NCBI GenBank assembly: GCA_938014215.1
Contig: CALLRW010000039.1
Location: 71,276 to 135,275 of the forward strand
DNA: 64,000 nucleotides
Source: an uncultured Alistipes sp.
GTDB taxonomy: Bacteria > Bacteroidota > Bacteroidia > Bacteroidales > Rikenellaceae
Direction of reading: 5' to 3'
The position numbers were made by a program, and so were the translations under genes. Below the pieces are notes generated by a model. That model saw only the letters and a program-made list of their open reading frames with translations, did not search any database and had not been told where the DNA came from. Positions 32,488-41,395 of the stretch are shown here, in pieces. Numbering within the stretch: the first letter of the stretch is position 1; each line of letters opens with the position of its first letter.

Positions 32488-33357
32488 TCAGAAGACGATG
32501 TATCCCTCGGGGTCGACGGGTTTTCCGTTGTTCCAGAGTTCGAGTTCGAAGAGCTTCACCTCGCCGTTTTCGGCTTCGGCGCTGTATCCGATCTGCTCGC
32601 CGGCGCGGATGGCCTGTCCGGTTGTGACGAGGGATTGCGAAAGGTTTCGGTAGATGGAGATGAGGTTTCCGGCGTGCTGGATGATGATCGTATAGCCGTT
32701 TTCGGGGGTCCAGAGGCTCTGGATGACCGATCCCCGGTCGATGGCGGCGACGCGGTCACCGGCCGCCGCGGCGATCTTCACGCCGTAGCACCCCTCCGTG
32801 AGGTTGAAGTGTGTGGTGACGATTCCCTCGACGGGTTTGGCCAGTTCGATGGCTTCGCGGACCTTGCGCCGCGAGTCGCCCTCCTGTTCGGTGAGCGAGT
32901 AGGGGCCGCTGCCCTCCATCTCGGCACGCAGCAGCGAGTCTTCGTGCGAGGGCATGACGAGCACCTTCGAGATGCGCGACGAGTCGGACGAGGCCAGTAC
33001 GCGGGCCACGGGCGTGCGTCCCTCCATGATCAGCGAGATGTTCTCGTTGTAGGTCATCATGTCGTTCATGACGCGCTCCATCGAGTCGAGACGTATGATG
33101 TTCTGAATGAGGCTTTCGCGTGAGCGGTCGGCCTCGGTGCGGTAACCGGGGAGGAACTCCAGCACGGGGGTGTAGGCCACCAGCGAGAGGGTGATGATGA
33201 ACAGCAGCAGCAGGAAGGCGATCAATCCGGCGAAGATGCTTGCCGGCGAGAGGTGCATGTGCCACTCTTCGGAGAGGTCGGTGGCATTGAGCATGTTGAA
33301 TCTGCGCTTGCGGAAGAAGCCGCGCCACCAGGCTTTTATCTTGTCGATCCAGTTCAT
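32488..33357 (-). CDS. LytM (M23)-fold membrane protein with degenerate zinc site
   Basis: A 289-residue protein: a basic cytoplasmic N-terminus (about 1-40), one membrane segment (IFAGLIAFLLLLFIITLSLV), a helical stretch, then a LytM/M23 domain (about 170-289). The zinc-ligand motifs are not conserved: the usual HxGxD region reads CYGVKIA, and the HLHFE region reads LFELELW. So it probably does not hydrolyse peptidoglycan but could activate another hydrolase, as EnvC/NlpD-type proteins do. First gene of the operon with dxr and rseP. Confidence 0.85.
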   Translation of the reverse strand: MNWIDKIKAWWRGFFRKRRFNMLNATDLSEEWHMHLSPASIFAGLIAFLLLLFIITLSLVAYTPVLEFLPGYRTEADRSRESLIQNIIRLDSMERVMNDMMTYNENISLIMEGRTPVARVLASSDSSRISKVLVMPSHEDSLLRAEMEGSGPYSLTEQEGDSRRKVREAIELAKPVEGIVTTHFNLTEGCYGVKIAAAAGDRVAAIDRGSVIQSLWTPENGYTIIIQHAGNLISIYRNLSQSLVTTGQAIRAGEQIGYSAEAENGEVKLFELELWNNGKPVDPEGYIVF

Positions 33358-33545
33358 TTTCGGGACAATCTGGTTAAGGTCCGGCGTTTCGACGGGGTTG
33401 CCTGGGCTTTGAGCCGGGCGGACCGGGCGGTCGGAACGGGGCCGGGGTTTATCCTTGCAAAGATAACATAAGCGCGTCGGACTGCCAAATTTATTTGCGG
33501 CAACCGGATTCCGGATGGCCCGGAGTTGTCGAAAGTGGAAAAAAA

Positions 33546-33577
33546 CTTGACGAAACGCTCGGATTTGCGTATCTTTG
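33546..33577 (+). promoter_or_regulatory. Promoter of the nucleotidyltransferase gene
   Basis: CTTG at 33546-33549, a 20-base gap, then TATCTTTG at 33570-33577. The start codon is 39 bases downstream. Confidence 0.75.
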
Positions 33578-33616
33578 TGGTTCCGTGGAACCTAAACGTA
33601 AAACAACGATAAAATT

Positions 33617-34528
33617 ATGGTAAAACCCACTTTATTGGTACTCGCTGCGGGTATGGGCTCCCGCTACGGGTCGCTCAAGCAGATGGACGGGGTCTGCCCC
33701 AACAACGAGGCGATCATCGACTATTCGATCTATGATGCCATCCGTGCCGGCTTCGGCAAGGTGGTCTTCGTCATCCGCCACTCCTTTGAGAAGGAGTTCC
33801 GCGAGATCTTCTCGCCGGAGCGTTTCGGCGGCCGGATCGCCGTGGAGTTTGTCTTCCAGGAGCTGGACTACCTGCCCGAGGGGCTGACGGTTCCCGAGGG
33901 ACGTGTCAAGCCGTGGGGTACGAACCATGCGGTGATGATGGCGGCCGACGTTATCCACGAGCCCTTCGCCGTGATCAACGCCGACGACTTCTACGGTGCC
34001 GAGGCCTACAAGACCATCGGTGAGTACCTCTCGCAGCTCGACGGCTCGAAGAACCGCTACTGCATGGTGGCCTACGACCTGAACAAGACCCTTTCGGAGA
34101 ACGGCACGGTATCGCGCGGCGTGTGCGGGGTGAATGCCGAGGGGAACCTCGAGTCGATGGTCGAGCGGACGCAGATCGAGCGGATGCCCGACGGACGGAT
34201 TGTCTTTCACGACGGCGGTGCCGACGAGGAGCTGGCCGAGGATACGCCCGTATCGATGAACCTGTTCGGATTCACGCCCGACTTCTTCGCCTATTCGAAG
34301 GAGTACTTCAAGACGTGGTATGCCGAGAATCACGACAACATCAAGGCCGAGTTCTACATCCCGACGATGGTCAACAAACTGATCGGCGACGGTACGGCGA
34401 CGCTGCGTGTGCTGCGTTCGGCGGCACAGTGGCACGGTGTGACCTACAAGGAGGACAAACCGGCGCTGATGGCCTCGATCGAGCAGATGATTGCCGACGG
34501 CAAGTATCCGCGCAACCTCTGGGAATAG
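33617..34528 (+). CDS. Sugar-nucleotidyltransferase family protein
   Basis: A 303-residue protein with the nucleotidyltransferase fold. The signature is LLVLAAGMGSRYGSLKQMDG near the start, and the metal-binding part is AVINADDFYGAEAY. It resembles NDP-sugar synthases of the UTP/dTTP-glucose-1-phosphate type but has a diverged middle (NKTLSENGTVSRGVC) found in an uncharacterised Bacteroidetes subgroup. The sugar and nucleotide are unknown. It is a single gene with its own promoter and terminator. Confidence 0.85.
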   Translation: MVKPTLLVLAAGMGSRYGSLKQMDGVCPNNEAIIDYSIYDAIRAGFGKVVFVIRHSFEKEFREIFSPERFGGRIAVEFVFQELDYLPEGLTVPEGRVKPWGTNHAVMMAADVIHEPFAVINADDFYGAEAYKTIGEYLSQLDGSKNRYCMVAYDLNKTLSENGTVSRGVCGVNAEGNLESMVERTQIERMPDGRIVFHDGGADEELAEDTPVSMNLFGFTPDFFAYSKEYFKTWYAENHDNIKAEFYIPTMVNKLIGDGTATLRVLRSAAQWHGVTYKEDKPALMASIEQMIADGKYPRNLWE

Positions 34529-34584
34529 CCTGTTTGCCGGATCGGGCCCCGGAAGATGTCGGTGCGATCCGAATCCGTTCCATG

Positions 34585-34620
34585 AAAAACCCCGGACTGA
34601 AGTGCCAGTTCGGGGTTTTT
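34585..34620. terminator. Bidirectional terminator between the nucleotidyltransferase and M48 genes
   Basis: AAAACCCCGGACTG pairs with CAGTTCGGGGTTTT (one wobble). A runs and T runs flank it, so it can end both convergent genes. Confidence 0.9.
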
Positions 34621-34641
34621 GCATACAGGAAGGGATGGGGC

Positions 34642-35496
34642 TTATTTCCCGGCTTGTGCATTCGCGTTTGTGGTCGGGGCATTTCCGGCCGGGTCATGGG
34701 CCGCTCCGTAGGCATCGGCCTTCTCCTTCATGCGTGCGGCGCGGCGTTCGGTGTCGGGGTGCGACGAGAACATCTTCTGCACGAGCGACGATTGCGATCC
34801 CTGAGAGATTTCGAGCAGTTTGTTCAGGGCACTGTACATCGCCTCGGGGCCGAATCCGTGCTCCGTAGCGAATTCGAATCCGTATTCATCGGCCGCATAC
34901 TCCTGTTTCTGCGAGAATTGCGCATCGGTGAAGGCCGTCACGATGTCCCCCAGCTGCGAGTCGCTCAGACGGGCCACGACCGAACCCTCGATCGATCCGA
35001 TGGCATTGCGGGCGGCCGAGGCCAGATAGGCATTCTTCATGGCGTGTTTGGTGTCGGCATGGACCACGTGTCCGATTTCGTGACCGATGATGGCGATCAG
35101 CTGTTCGTCGTCCATGAGGTCCATCAGCGCACTGAATACGCGGATCGAACCGTCGCCGCAGGCAAACGCATTGACATCGGAGACGAGATAGACCTTGAAG
35201 TTGAGCGGCAGACCCTCCACTTCGGAGATCCCCCGTGTCAGTTGCTTCAGCCGGATGGCGTATTGCGACGAGTCCGGTGCAACGGTATTCTGCTTGTCCA
35301 TCAGGACGACGGCTTCGCGGCTGAGCTCCGCAATCTGATCGTCATTGATCGAGATGGCCTGGGCGACATCCTTTCCGGCCGACAGGAGTTTCGAGGTGTT
35401 GATGGTTTTGTTTCCGATACGCAGTTGAGCCGATACCGGGGCCGTTGAGGTCAGGGCGGCGAGCAGCATCGAGCTCCAGAGCAGCAGTTTTTTCAT
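34642..35496 (-). CDS. M48 family metallopeptidase
   Basis: A 284-residue exported zinc peptidase. The ATG at 35496 starts a signal peptide (MKKLLLWSSMLLAALTSTAP); the frame is open 36 bases further upstream without improving it. The zinc motif is IGHEIGHVVHADTKH, with a third ligand in QEYAADEYGFEFA. Such BepA/LoiP-like periplasmic proteases degrade misassembled outer-membrane proteins. A Lys/Asn/Ala-rich tail follows. It is monocistronic. Confidence 0.92.
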   Translation of the reverse strand: MKKLLLWSSMLLAALTSTAPVSAQLRIGNKTINTSKLLSAGKDVAQAISINDDQIAELSREAVVLMDKQNTVAPDSSQYAIRLKQLTRGISEVEGLPLNFKVYLVSDVNAFACGDGSIRVFSALMDLMDDEQLIAIIGHEIGHVVHADTKHAMKNAYLASAARNAIGSIEGSVVARLSDSQLGDIVTAFTDAQFSQKQEYAADEYGFEFATEHGFGPEAMYSALNKLLEISQGSQSSLVQKMFSSHPDTERRAARMKEKADAYGAAHDPAGNAPTTNANAQAGK

Positions 35497-35551
35497 GATG
35501 ATTTGATGCGTTAAATGATTCACGGAAGACAAATGTAGCGATTGCCCGTTG

Positions 35552-35596
35552 AAAAAACAAACGCGAATCCTCGTTGTGGTCGAAGATTCGCGTTTG
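35552..35596 (-). terminator. Terminator on the minus strand upstream of the M48 gene
   Basis: CAAACGCGAATC (35558-35569) and GATTCGCGTTTG (35585-35596) form a perfect 12-bp stem, followed on the minus strand by six T. It would end transcription coming from the HAD/wzc side. Confidence 0.8.
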
Positions 35597-35661
35597 TTGG
35601 AATTGTTGGATTGAGCTTTGGCCGGTGGCTACGTGTTGCTGTGGGCGGTTGTCGATTCTTG

Positions 35662-35724
35662 ATTCGGACTGGAGCCTTCATCATTCGGACTGGAGCCTTC
35701 ATCATTCGGACTGGAGCCTTCATC
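35662..35724 (+). repeat. Three exact copies of a 21-bp tandem repeat
   Basis: A 21-base unit that starts ATTCGGACTGGAGCC repeats at 35662, 35683 and 35704 without change. It lies in a 410-base gap between the M48 and HAD genes. No gene was recognised in 35725-35906. Confidence 0.9.
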
Positions 35725-35906
35725 GAGCTTCCTCTCCATCCCTGAATTTCCGGCCCTCGGTCGGGCTCTCTGTTCGGACCTTAGCCGCGGTTCCGCCGCA
35801 GTCCGACCCTTCGCCAGCATCGGCCGGCTTTCCGTCCCCCTTCCCCTTCAGGCTCTCAGTTCGGCCCTAGCCGAGGCTCCGGCCGCCGGGTAAGTTCCTG
35901 CCGGCC

Positions 35907-36296
35907 TCAGTCGAGGAATCCTTCGCGGACAAGCTGTTCGCGGATGCGGACCCAGTCGGCGACGGGGCGCTTTTCGCCCTCGATGAAGCGGAGCGGACAC
36001 CCGAGGTTGCTGTCGTCGATGTAGAGATCGGCATGCACCTTGGGCGAGGAGGTCCACCGCTTCTGCTGCGGGTTTTCGTTCACGGCATAGAGCGGAATGC
36101 CCCGTGACTTGAACCACTCCACGGCCCGGTCGAGCAGTTTTCCGTGGCGCATCGAGTAGAGGATGATCCGGCATCCGTTGTCGGTGAGCTCCTTGAGCAC
36201 GGGAACGGCTCCGGCATCCTCGCCGATCTCGGGATAGGCGTGTGTAACGACCGTTCCGTCGAAATCGACGGCTATGACGGCATCGTGAATGGCCAT
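35907..36296 (-). CDS. Small HAD-superfamily phosphatase (BT0820-like)
   Basis: A 129-residue minimal HAD protein without a cap domain. Motif I is VAVDFDGTVV (Asp11 nucleophile, Asp13 acid/base), motif II is ILYSMR, and the metal-binding motif IV is DLYIDDSNLG. It resembles small sugar-phosphate phosphatases of Bacteroides. It begins only 3 bases after the stop of the tyrosine kinase gene, so it is co-transcribed with the polysaccharide export genes and may act on a sugar or nucleotide precursor. Confidence 0.87.
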   Translation of the reverse strand: MAIHDAVIAVDFDGTVVTHAYPEIGEDAGAVPVLKELTDNGCRIILYSMRHGKLLDRAVEWFKSRGIPLYAVNENPQQKRWTSSPKVHADLYIDDSNLGCPLRFIEGEKRPVADWVRIREQLVREGFLD

Positions 36297-36299
36297 TTT

Positions 36300-38759
36300 C
36301 TAACGTTTTACTTTGCGGGTCAGCGACAGCAGGAAGTTCTTGATGCGCTTGCGGTAGCTTTCGTCGCGGTATTCGTCGCCATACCCGTAGCCATATCCGT
36401 ATCCATACCCGTAGCCGTATCCATAGCCATATCCGTAACCGTGGCGGCGGGTCCGGGCGCCGTTGAGGACGATGCACATGTTGTGGAGCTTCTTCTCGCG
36501 GTAGAGACGCTCGATGTCGGGGAGCTGACGGCGGTCGAGCACACCTTCCCGGACGATGTAGATGCAGAGATCCGACAGCCGGTCGGTGATCACGGCATCG
36601 GCCACCGACATGGCGGGGGTACTGTCGAGGAAGACGTAGTCATACTTCTTGCGCAGTTCGGCAACGAGTTTGTCGAGTCGTTCCGAGAGGAGCATTTCGG
36701 TGGGGTTGGGCGGCTGGATGCCGGCATAGATGACATCGAGATTCTCGTGGTAGGAGGTCTTGTCGATCATCGAGTCGATATCGGTAATCGAACCGGCGAG
36801 GTATCCGGTCACACCGTTGCGGGTTTTTCCGTGTCCCATGAGCGAGGAGAGGGCGTGGCGGCGCAGGTCGAGGTCGACCAGCACGACGCGTTTGCCGGCC
36901 ATGGCGAGCGTCATGGCGAGGTTCATGGCGATGAAGGTCTTTCCGGCGTGGGGGTTCGACGAGGTGAAGAGGATGGTCCTCATCTCGTTGCCGGCCGACA
37001 CGCTCATGAACGACATGTTCGACCGCAGGATGCGGAAGGCCTCGGAGAGGGCGTCGCGGCCGGTTTCGCGGACGACGACCCCGTCCTGGTTCTCCCCTTC
37101 GTGATAGGGGATGTCGCCGAGGAACGGAGCGCTGAGATTGTCTTCAATATCCTTTCGGCCGCGGATCGTCGTATCGAGCATGCCGATCAGGAAGAGCAGG
37201 CCGAAGGGGATGGCCAGTCCGACGATGACGGCGACGGCCAGGATCATCATCGGGCGCGGCGATACCGGAATGGAGCTGCCGTAGGCCATGTCGATCGTAC
37301 GCGAGTTGCTCTCGGCGATGGCGTAGTTGAGCTGGGTCTCCTCCTGTTTGTTGAGCAGGTAGAGGAACAGCTCCTCCTTGATCTTCTGCTGACGGGTGAT
37401 TCCGAGGATGACCTTCTCCTGCGAGGGCATGGTCGAGATCTTGCGGTTGGCATTCTCCTCTTCGCGGCGCATGGCGCTGCGCTGGATCTCGAGGGTCGAG
37501 ATGTGGGAATCGAGCGAGGCGATGATCGAGCGGCGGACGGCGGCCAGCAGGTTGTCCAGGTCGCGGATCACGGGGCTGTTTTCCGAGCTGTTTTCGAGGA
37601 GTTTTTCGCGCTGGAGGATCGTGGAGTTGTACTCTTCGATCTGAGCGGCGACGGCCGTATTGGTGACCGAGGCCATGGCGGGGATCAGCTCACCGGCCTT
37701 CGAGGGGTCGTTGAGGTAGTCGCGGATGAAACCGGCGACGTTGATCTGGTTGTCGAGCGAGAGGCCTTCGGCCTTATACTGCGAGCTTTCGGTGACGCTG
37801 CGGGCGGCTTCGGAGGAGATGTCGACCATCTGGTTGTCCTTCTTGAGGTCCTCGATGTCCTTGTCGACATCGCCCAGTTCGCGGCCGATGACCTCGAGGC
37901 GGGCCTTGATGAACTCGGCGGTGGTGACCGATACGCGGCGTTTGTCGTTGATGGCGTCCTTCTCGTAGGCGTCGATCAGGGTGTTGAGGACATCCTCGGC
38001 GCGTTTGGCGACGGAGTTGCTCATCGAGATGGTGACCACCGAGGCCTGCTTGTTGGCCACGTCGCACTTCACGGCGGCGCGATAGGCGTCCGTGGTGGCC
38101 TTGAGCGAGCTCTTGCTGACATGAACCGGCACGCCGTTGTACTTGTCGCTCATGTAGAGGCTCTTGTTGACGATGACCTGTCCGACGGGGGTGGGGATCG
38201 TATCGCCGTACTGGGCGGTGATGACGCTGCGGCTCTCCTGTTTGGTGACGAATCCGTCGTGGAAGTCGCTCAGCTGGATCTGTTCGTCGCTGATCGGGGT
38301 GACGCTCAGCGAGAGGGCCTGATCCTCGTTGTCGTTGACGAACGAGACTTCGATGGGCGATTCGCCGTAGAGGTCCTTGTCGCGCAGCCGTTCGTCGATG
38401 GAGTAGTTGACCGAGAGGTTGAGCCGGCGGACGACCTCGCTCATCAGGCGGCGCGACTGGAGGATGAAGACCTCGTTGTCGACGCTGCGCTGGGTCTGGA
38501 ATCCGGCCAGGTCGCTGAAGGCCGACACGTCGAGGTCACCGCCCTTGCGGGAGTCCTTGACGAGGATGGTGGCGGTACGGCTGTATATCTTCGGGGTTTT
38601 GGCCAGATAGTAGTAAGCCGCGCCGAGGCAGATGATCACCGAGAGGACGAACCAGTACCAGTTCACGACCACCATGCGGATGATGTCGTGGAGGTTGATC
38701 GCTCCCGAGAGGTCGTCGTTGCTGACCTGCGGCTGCGGATTGAGCTGTTGATCTGTCAT
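36300..38759 (-). CDS. Wzc-like polysaccharide copolymerase / tyrosine autokinase
   Basis: An 819-residue BY-kinase that controls chain length and export of capsule or exopolysaccharide. The Wzz domain is near the N-terminus, with membrane segments at about residues 35-52 and 508-530 and a long coiled periplasmic part between. The cytoplasmic kinase has Walker A in SSNPHAGKT (Lys607), Walker A' in VVLVDLDLRRH and Walker B in YVFLDSTPAM. The C-terminus holds ten alternating Gly-Tyr units, the tyrosine cluster expected to be autophosphorylated. It is paired with the wza-like gene 9 bases upstream. Confidence 0.93.
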   Translation of the reverse strand: MTDQQLNPQPQVSNDDLSGAINLHDIIRMVVVNWYWFVLSVIICLGAAYYYLAKTPKIYSRTATILVKDSRKGGDLDVSAFSDLAGFQTQRSVDNEVFILQSRRLMSEVVRRLNLSVNYSIDERLRDKDLYGESPIEVSFVNDNEDQALSLSVTPISDEQIQLSDFHDGFVTKQESRSVITAQYGDTIPTPVGQVIVNKSLYMSDKYNGVPVHVSKSSLKATTDAYRAAVKCDVANKQASVVTISMSNSVAKRAEDVLNTLIDAYEKDAINDKRRVSVTTAEFIKARLEVIGRELGDVDKDIEDLKKDNQMVDISSEAARSVTESSQYKAEGLSLDNQINVAGFIRDYLNDPSKAGELIPAMASVTNTAVAAQIEEYNSTILQREKLLENSSENSPVIRDLDNLLAAVRRSIIASLDSHISTLEIQRSAMRREEENANRKISTMPSQEKVILGITRQQKIKEELFLYLLNKQEETQLNYAIAESNSRTIDMAYGSSIPVSPRPMMILAVAVIVGLAIPFGLLFLIGMLDTTIRGRKDIEDNLSAPFLGDIPYHEGENQDGVVVRETGRDALSEAFRILRSNMSFMSVSAGNEMRTILFTSSNPHAGKTFIAMNLAMTLAMAGKRVVLVDLDLRRHALSSLMGHGKTRNGVTGYLAGSITDIDSMIDKTSYHENLDVIYAGIQPPNPTEMLLSERLDKLVAELRKKYDYVFLDSTPAMSVADAVITDRLSDLCIYIVREGVLDRRQLPDIERLYREKKLHNMCIVLNGARTRRHGYGYGYGYGYGYGYGYGYGYGDEYRDESYRKRIKNFLLSLTRKVKR
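36378..36440 (-). repeat. In-gene hexanucleotide-type repeat coding (Gly-Tyr)10
   Basis: On the minus strand GGN-TAY codon pairs repeat ten times in frame near the end of the tyrosine kinase gene. The codons vary (TAT/TAC, GGC/GGA/GGG), so the tract is degenerate at DNA level but exact at protein level. Confidence 0.9.
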
Positions 38760-38768
38760 GATAGGGAT

Positions 38769-39569
38769 TTATTTGAGTGTCGTGAGGGTAACGATGAGTG
38801 TAGCGACGGATACGGTTGTACTGATCAGCGAAAGGTAGAAGTTACGGTTTTGGCTGATTTCACCGGACTGGGCCTTGTACTTGTTGGGTTTGACGTAGAT
38901 GACGTCGTTCTGCTGGATATAGAAGGCGGGCGAGTTGAAGAAGTCCTTCGAGGTGAGATCGAGCACCTCGATGGTTCTTTCGCCGTTACTTTCGCGGGTA
39001 ACGTAGACTTCGTTCCGGACACCGTAGACGGTCATGTCACCGGCCATGGCCAGGGCGTCGAAGATCGAGATCCGGTCGCGGGTGATGTCGAACGTACCGG
39101 GGTGGGCGACTTCGCCGATGACCGAGAACTTCATGTCGGCAAACTGGACGTTGACCGTGGGGTCATTGATGTAACCGCCCTCGAGGATCTTGTCGGCAAT
39201 GACCTTGGCGAGTTCGCTGCGGGTAAGGCCTTCGCACTGGACGGGGCCGATGATGGGCATGTCGACGAATCCCTGTTCGTCGACGGTGCGGACCTGGAGC
39301 GACTGCGTGCTGGATGACGAGGTCGGGGTTCCCGAGAGGGAGTTGAGCGACGTGGAGGAGTTGAACGGCACGGCGAGTTCGGGGTCCTTGCTGTTGACGA
39401 TGATCGTGAGCCGGTCGAGCGGTTTGATACGGATCTGGCCGTTCTGTGCGATTTGTTCAGGAGTGGACGGGGTCGCATCCTGCATGTACCAGACGCGTTT
39501 CTGAGCGGAACAGGAGACGAGCATCAGGCCCAGGAGAGCGATTCCGGCGAGTCGACAAAGATGGTTCAT
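38769..39569 (-). CDS. Wza-like polysaccharide export lipoprotein
   Basis: A 266-residue outer-membrane export protein. The ATG at 39569 starts a lipoprotein signal (MNHLCRLAGIALLGLMLVSC). The poly-export motif region (IKPLDRLTIIVNSKDPEL) and SLBB-type domain (FSVIGEVAHPGTFDI) are present. The C-terminal hydrophobic segment (SLISTTVSVATLIVTLTTL) may be the membrane-spanning helix. It would form the outer-membrane channel for the polysaccharide handled by the kinase gene downstream. A TATCTTTG box lies 35 bases upstream on the minus strand. Confidence 0.92.
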   Translation of the reverse strand: MNHLCRLAGIALLGLMLVSCSAQKRVWYMQDATPSTPEQIAQNGQIRIKPLDRLTIIVNSKDPELAVPFNSSTSLNSLSGTPTSSSSTQSLQVRTVDEQGFVDMPIIGPVQCEGLTRSELAKVIADKILEGGYINDPTVNVQFADMKFSVIGEVAHPGTFDITRDRISIFDALAMAGDMTVYGVRNEVYVTRESNGERTIEVLDLTSKDFFNSPAFYIQQNDVIYVKPNKYKAQSGEISQNRNFYLSLISTTVSVATLIVTLTTLK

Positions 39570-39603
39570 ACTGAAAAATATAGGCATTGGGGTAATACGT
39601 GCG

Positions 39604-39611
39604 CAAAGATA
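39604..39611 (-). promoter_or_regulatory. Candidate -7 box for the wza-wzc-HAD operon
   Basis: On the minus strand this reads TATCTTTG, a full TAnnTTTG match, 35 bases before the wza-like start. No clear box at the expected upstream distance. Confidence 0.55.
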
Positions 39612-39719
39612 GGAAAAAATCCGCGAAACCGTTTCATTTTCCCGGGCCGAATTCACGGGGAAAAGCGTGTAAAATGGGCCGGTGCGGGGCGGAAGTGGGT
39701 CAATTCGGGAAAAAAATCG

Positions 39720-39727
39720 TATATTTG
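39720..39727 (+). promoter_or_regulatory. Candidate -7 box for the GH13 gene
   Basis: TATATTTG matches TAnnTTTG. The leader to the GH13 start would be about 178 bases. No gene or clear repeat was seen in 39612-39905. Confidence 0.4.
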
Positions 39728-39905
39728 GTGGCCCGAAAGGACCGGAAGGGATCGTTCAGGGTGCACGATTCGGACCGATTTTCGTCCTGAAAAGGGTGTC
39801 CGGATCCGTCGATTCGGGCCTGTCGGTCCGTTGCGTATCGGCCGTGCGGGATCCCGGTCCGGTTTCCGGAGATTCGAATTGACAATCCTAAAATCAGACA
39901 ATTGC

Positions 39906-41189
39906 ATGTTACATCCCGAGTGGAGCTATCAGGCTGTGATCTATGAAATGAACGTGCGCCAGCTGACGCCCGAGGGGACGCTTCGAGCCGCTGCCGGACG
40001 CCTGGCCTTTCTCAAGGAGCTGGGCGTGGATGCGGTGTGGCTGATGCCCGTCTACCCGATCGGGCGCGTGTCGCGCAAGGGGTCGCTGGGCTCCTACTAT
40101 TCGATCAGCGACTATTGTGCGGTGAATCCCGAACTGGGGACGATGGCCGATTTCGACGCCTTTGTGGCGGAGGCCCATCGGCTGGGGCTGAAGGTGCTGC
40201 TCGACTGGGTGGCGAACCACACCTCGCGCGATGCGCGGTGGGTGACCGAACGTCCCGCCTCGTGGTACGAACGCGATGCGGCGGGCCAGCCGGCCGTGCC
40301 GTGGGACTGGACCGATACGGCGAAACTCAACTACGGCGAACGGGCCGTCTGGGAGGGTGAGGCCGAGGCGATGGAGTTCTGGGTACGCGACCATGCCGTC
40401 GACGGATTCCGGTGCGACATGGCGATGCTGGTCCCGGTGGAGTTCTGGAACGAGACCTCGCGGCGGCTGCGGGCCCTGAAGCCGGATCTCTTCCTGCTGG
40501 CCGAGGCCGAGGAGCAGAACCTTTTCGAACAGGGGGCCTTCGATGCCTGCTACGCCTGGGAGATGCACCATCTGATGAACGACGTGGCGGCACAGCGCGT
40601 GCGGGTGACCTCGCTGCGCGATTACCTCTATGCCGACCGCGGACGCTATCCGGAGTGGGCCATGCGGCTGACATTCACGTCGAACCACGACGAGAATTCG
40701 TGGAACGGCACGGAGTTCAAGCGGATGGGAGCGGCGCGCGAGATCATGGCGCTCTTTACGTTCGTGGTGCCGCGGGGGCTGCCGCTGATCTATACGGGGC
40801 AGGAGATCGGATACGACCATTCGTTTGCCTTTTTCGACCGCGATCCGATCCCGGCCGAACGCTACCATGTGAATGCCTATACGGAGTTCTACCGGCGGCT
40901 GACGACGCTGCGCCACACCAATCCGGCGCTGGCCTGCGGAGGTCGCGGCGGGGGGCTTGTCGAGATCCGCAACAACGCCGAGGACTGCCTGATGATCCTC
41001 GTGCGCGAGGTGGACGGCAACCGGGTGATCGCCGTGATGAACCTCTCGCCCTATACGATTCATACCGATTATTATACGGGGATCTACGCCGGCATGTATA
41101 CCGATCTGGTGACGGGCCGTCCGTACGAGTTCCGGGGCCGGGTCGAGGAGGATATGGCCCCGTGGAGCTACCGGGTGCTGACCCGCTGA
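39906..41189 (+). CDS. Alpha-amylase family (GH13) enzyme, cytoplasmic
   Basis: A 427-residue GH13 enzyme. The start at 39906 is chosen because MLHPEWSYQAVIYEMNVRQ is the family beginning; the frame is open upstream without homology. The conserved regions are DWVANHTS, GFRCDMA (nucleophile Asp171), LLAEAEE (acid/base Glu200) and SNHDEN (Asp262). No signal peptide is present, so it should act in the cytoplasm on maltodextrin or glycogen-type glucans. It is short for an amylase because domain B and the C-terminal sheet are small. It stands alone. Confidence 0.93.
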   Translation: MLHPEWSYQAVIYEMNVRQLTPEGTLRAAAGRLAFLKELGVDAVWLMPVYPIGRVSRKGSLGSYYSISDYCAVNPELGTMADFDAFVAEAHRLGLKVLLDWVANHTSRDARWVTERPASWYERDAAGQPAVPWDWTDTAKLNYGERAVWEGEAEAMEFWVRDHAVDGFRCDMAMLVPVEFWNETSRRLRALKPDLFLLAEAEEQNLFEQGAFDACYAWEMHHLMNDVAAQRVRVTSLRDYLYADRGRYPEWAMRLTFTSNHDENSWNGTEFKRMGAAREIMALFTFVVPRGLPLIYTGQEIGYDHSFAFFDRDPIPAERYHVNAYTEFYRRLTTLRHTNPALACGGRGGGLVEIRNNAEDCLMILVREVDGNRVIAVMNLSPYTIHTDYYTGIYAGMYTDLVTGRPYEFRGRVEEDMAPWSYRVLTR

Positions 41190-41359
41190 CGGGGCGTCGG
41201 ACCGGGCGGGCGTCGGACCGGGATCCGGAGTGAGGGGCCGCTGCCGGCGGACGGTTCCGTGGCGGAAAATCGTCCCGAAGGGGGCGTGTTGGCGGCGGTG
41301 ACGCTGCATTTCGGATGAAAATCAAGGACTTTTTTGTTCTTTTTTTACATCCTTTTTGT

Positions 41360-41367
41360 TATATTTG
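41360..41367 (+). promoter_or_regulatory. Candidate -7 box for the frameshifted outer-membrane gene
   Basis: TATATTTG, 29 bases before the ATG at 41396, in an A/T-rich patch. A TTTG at 41333-41336 lies 23 bases upstream, slightly too far. Confidence 0.55.
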
Positions 41368-41395
41368 TTATCTCAATACAACTCAACCATCACAC

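Noticed and set aside
35520..35723. A 67-codon minus-strand frame with KAPVRM repeats
   Set aside because: It comes from the 21-bp tandem repeat, which is divisible by three; it overlaps the terminator stem and has no start signals.
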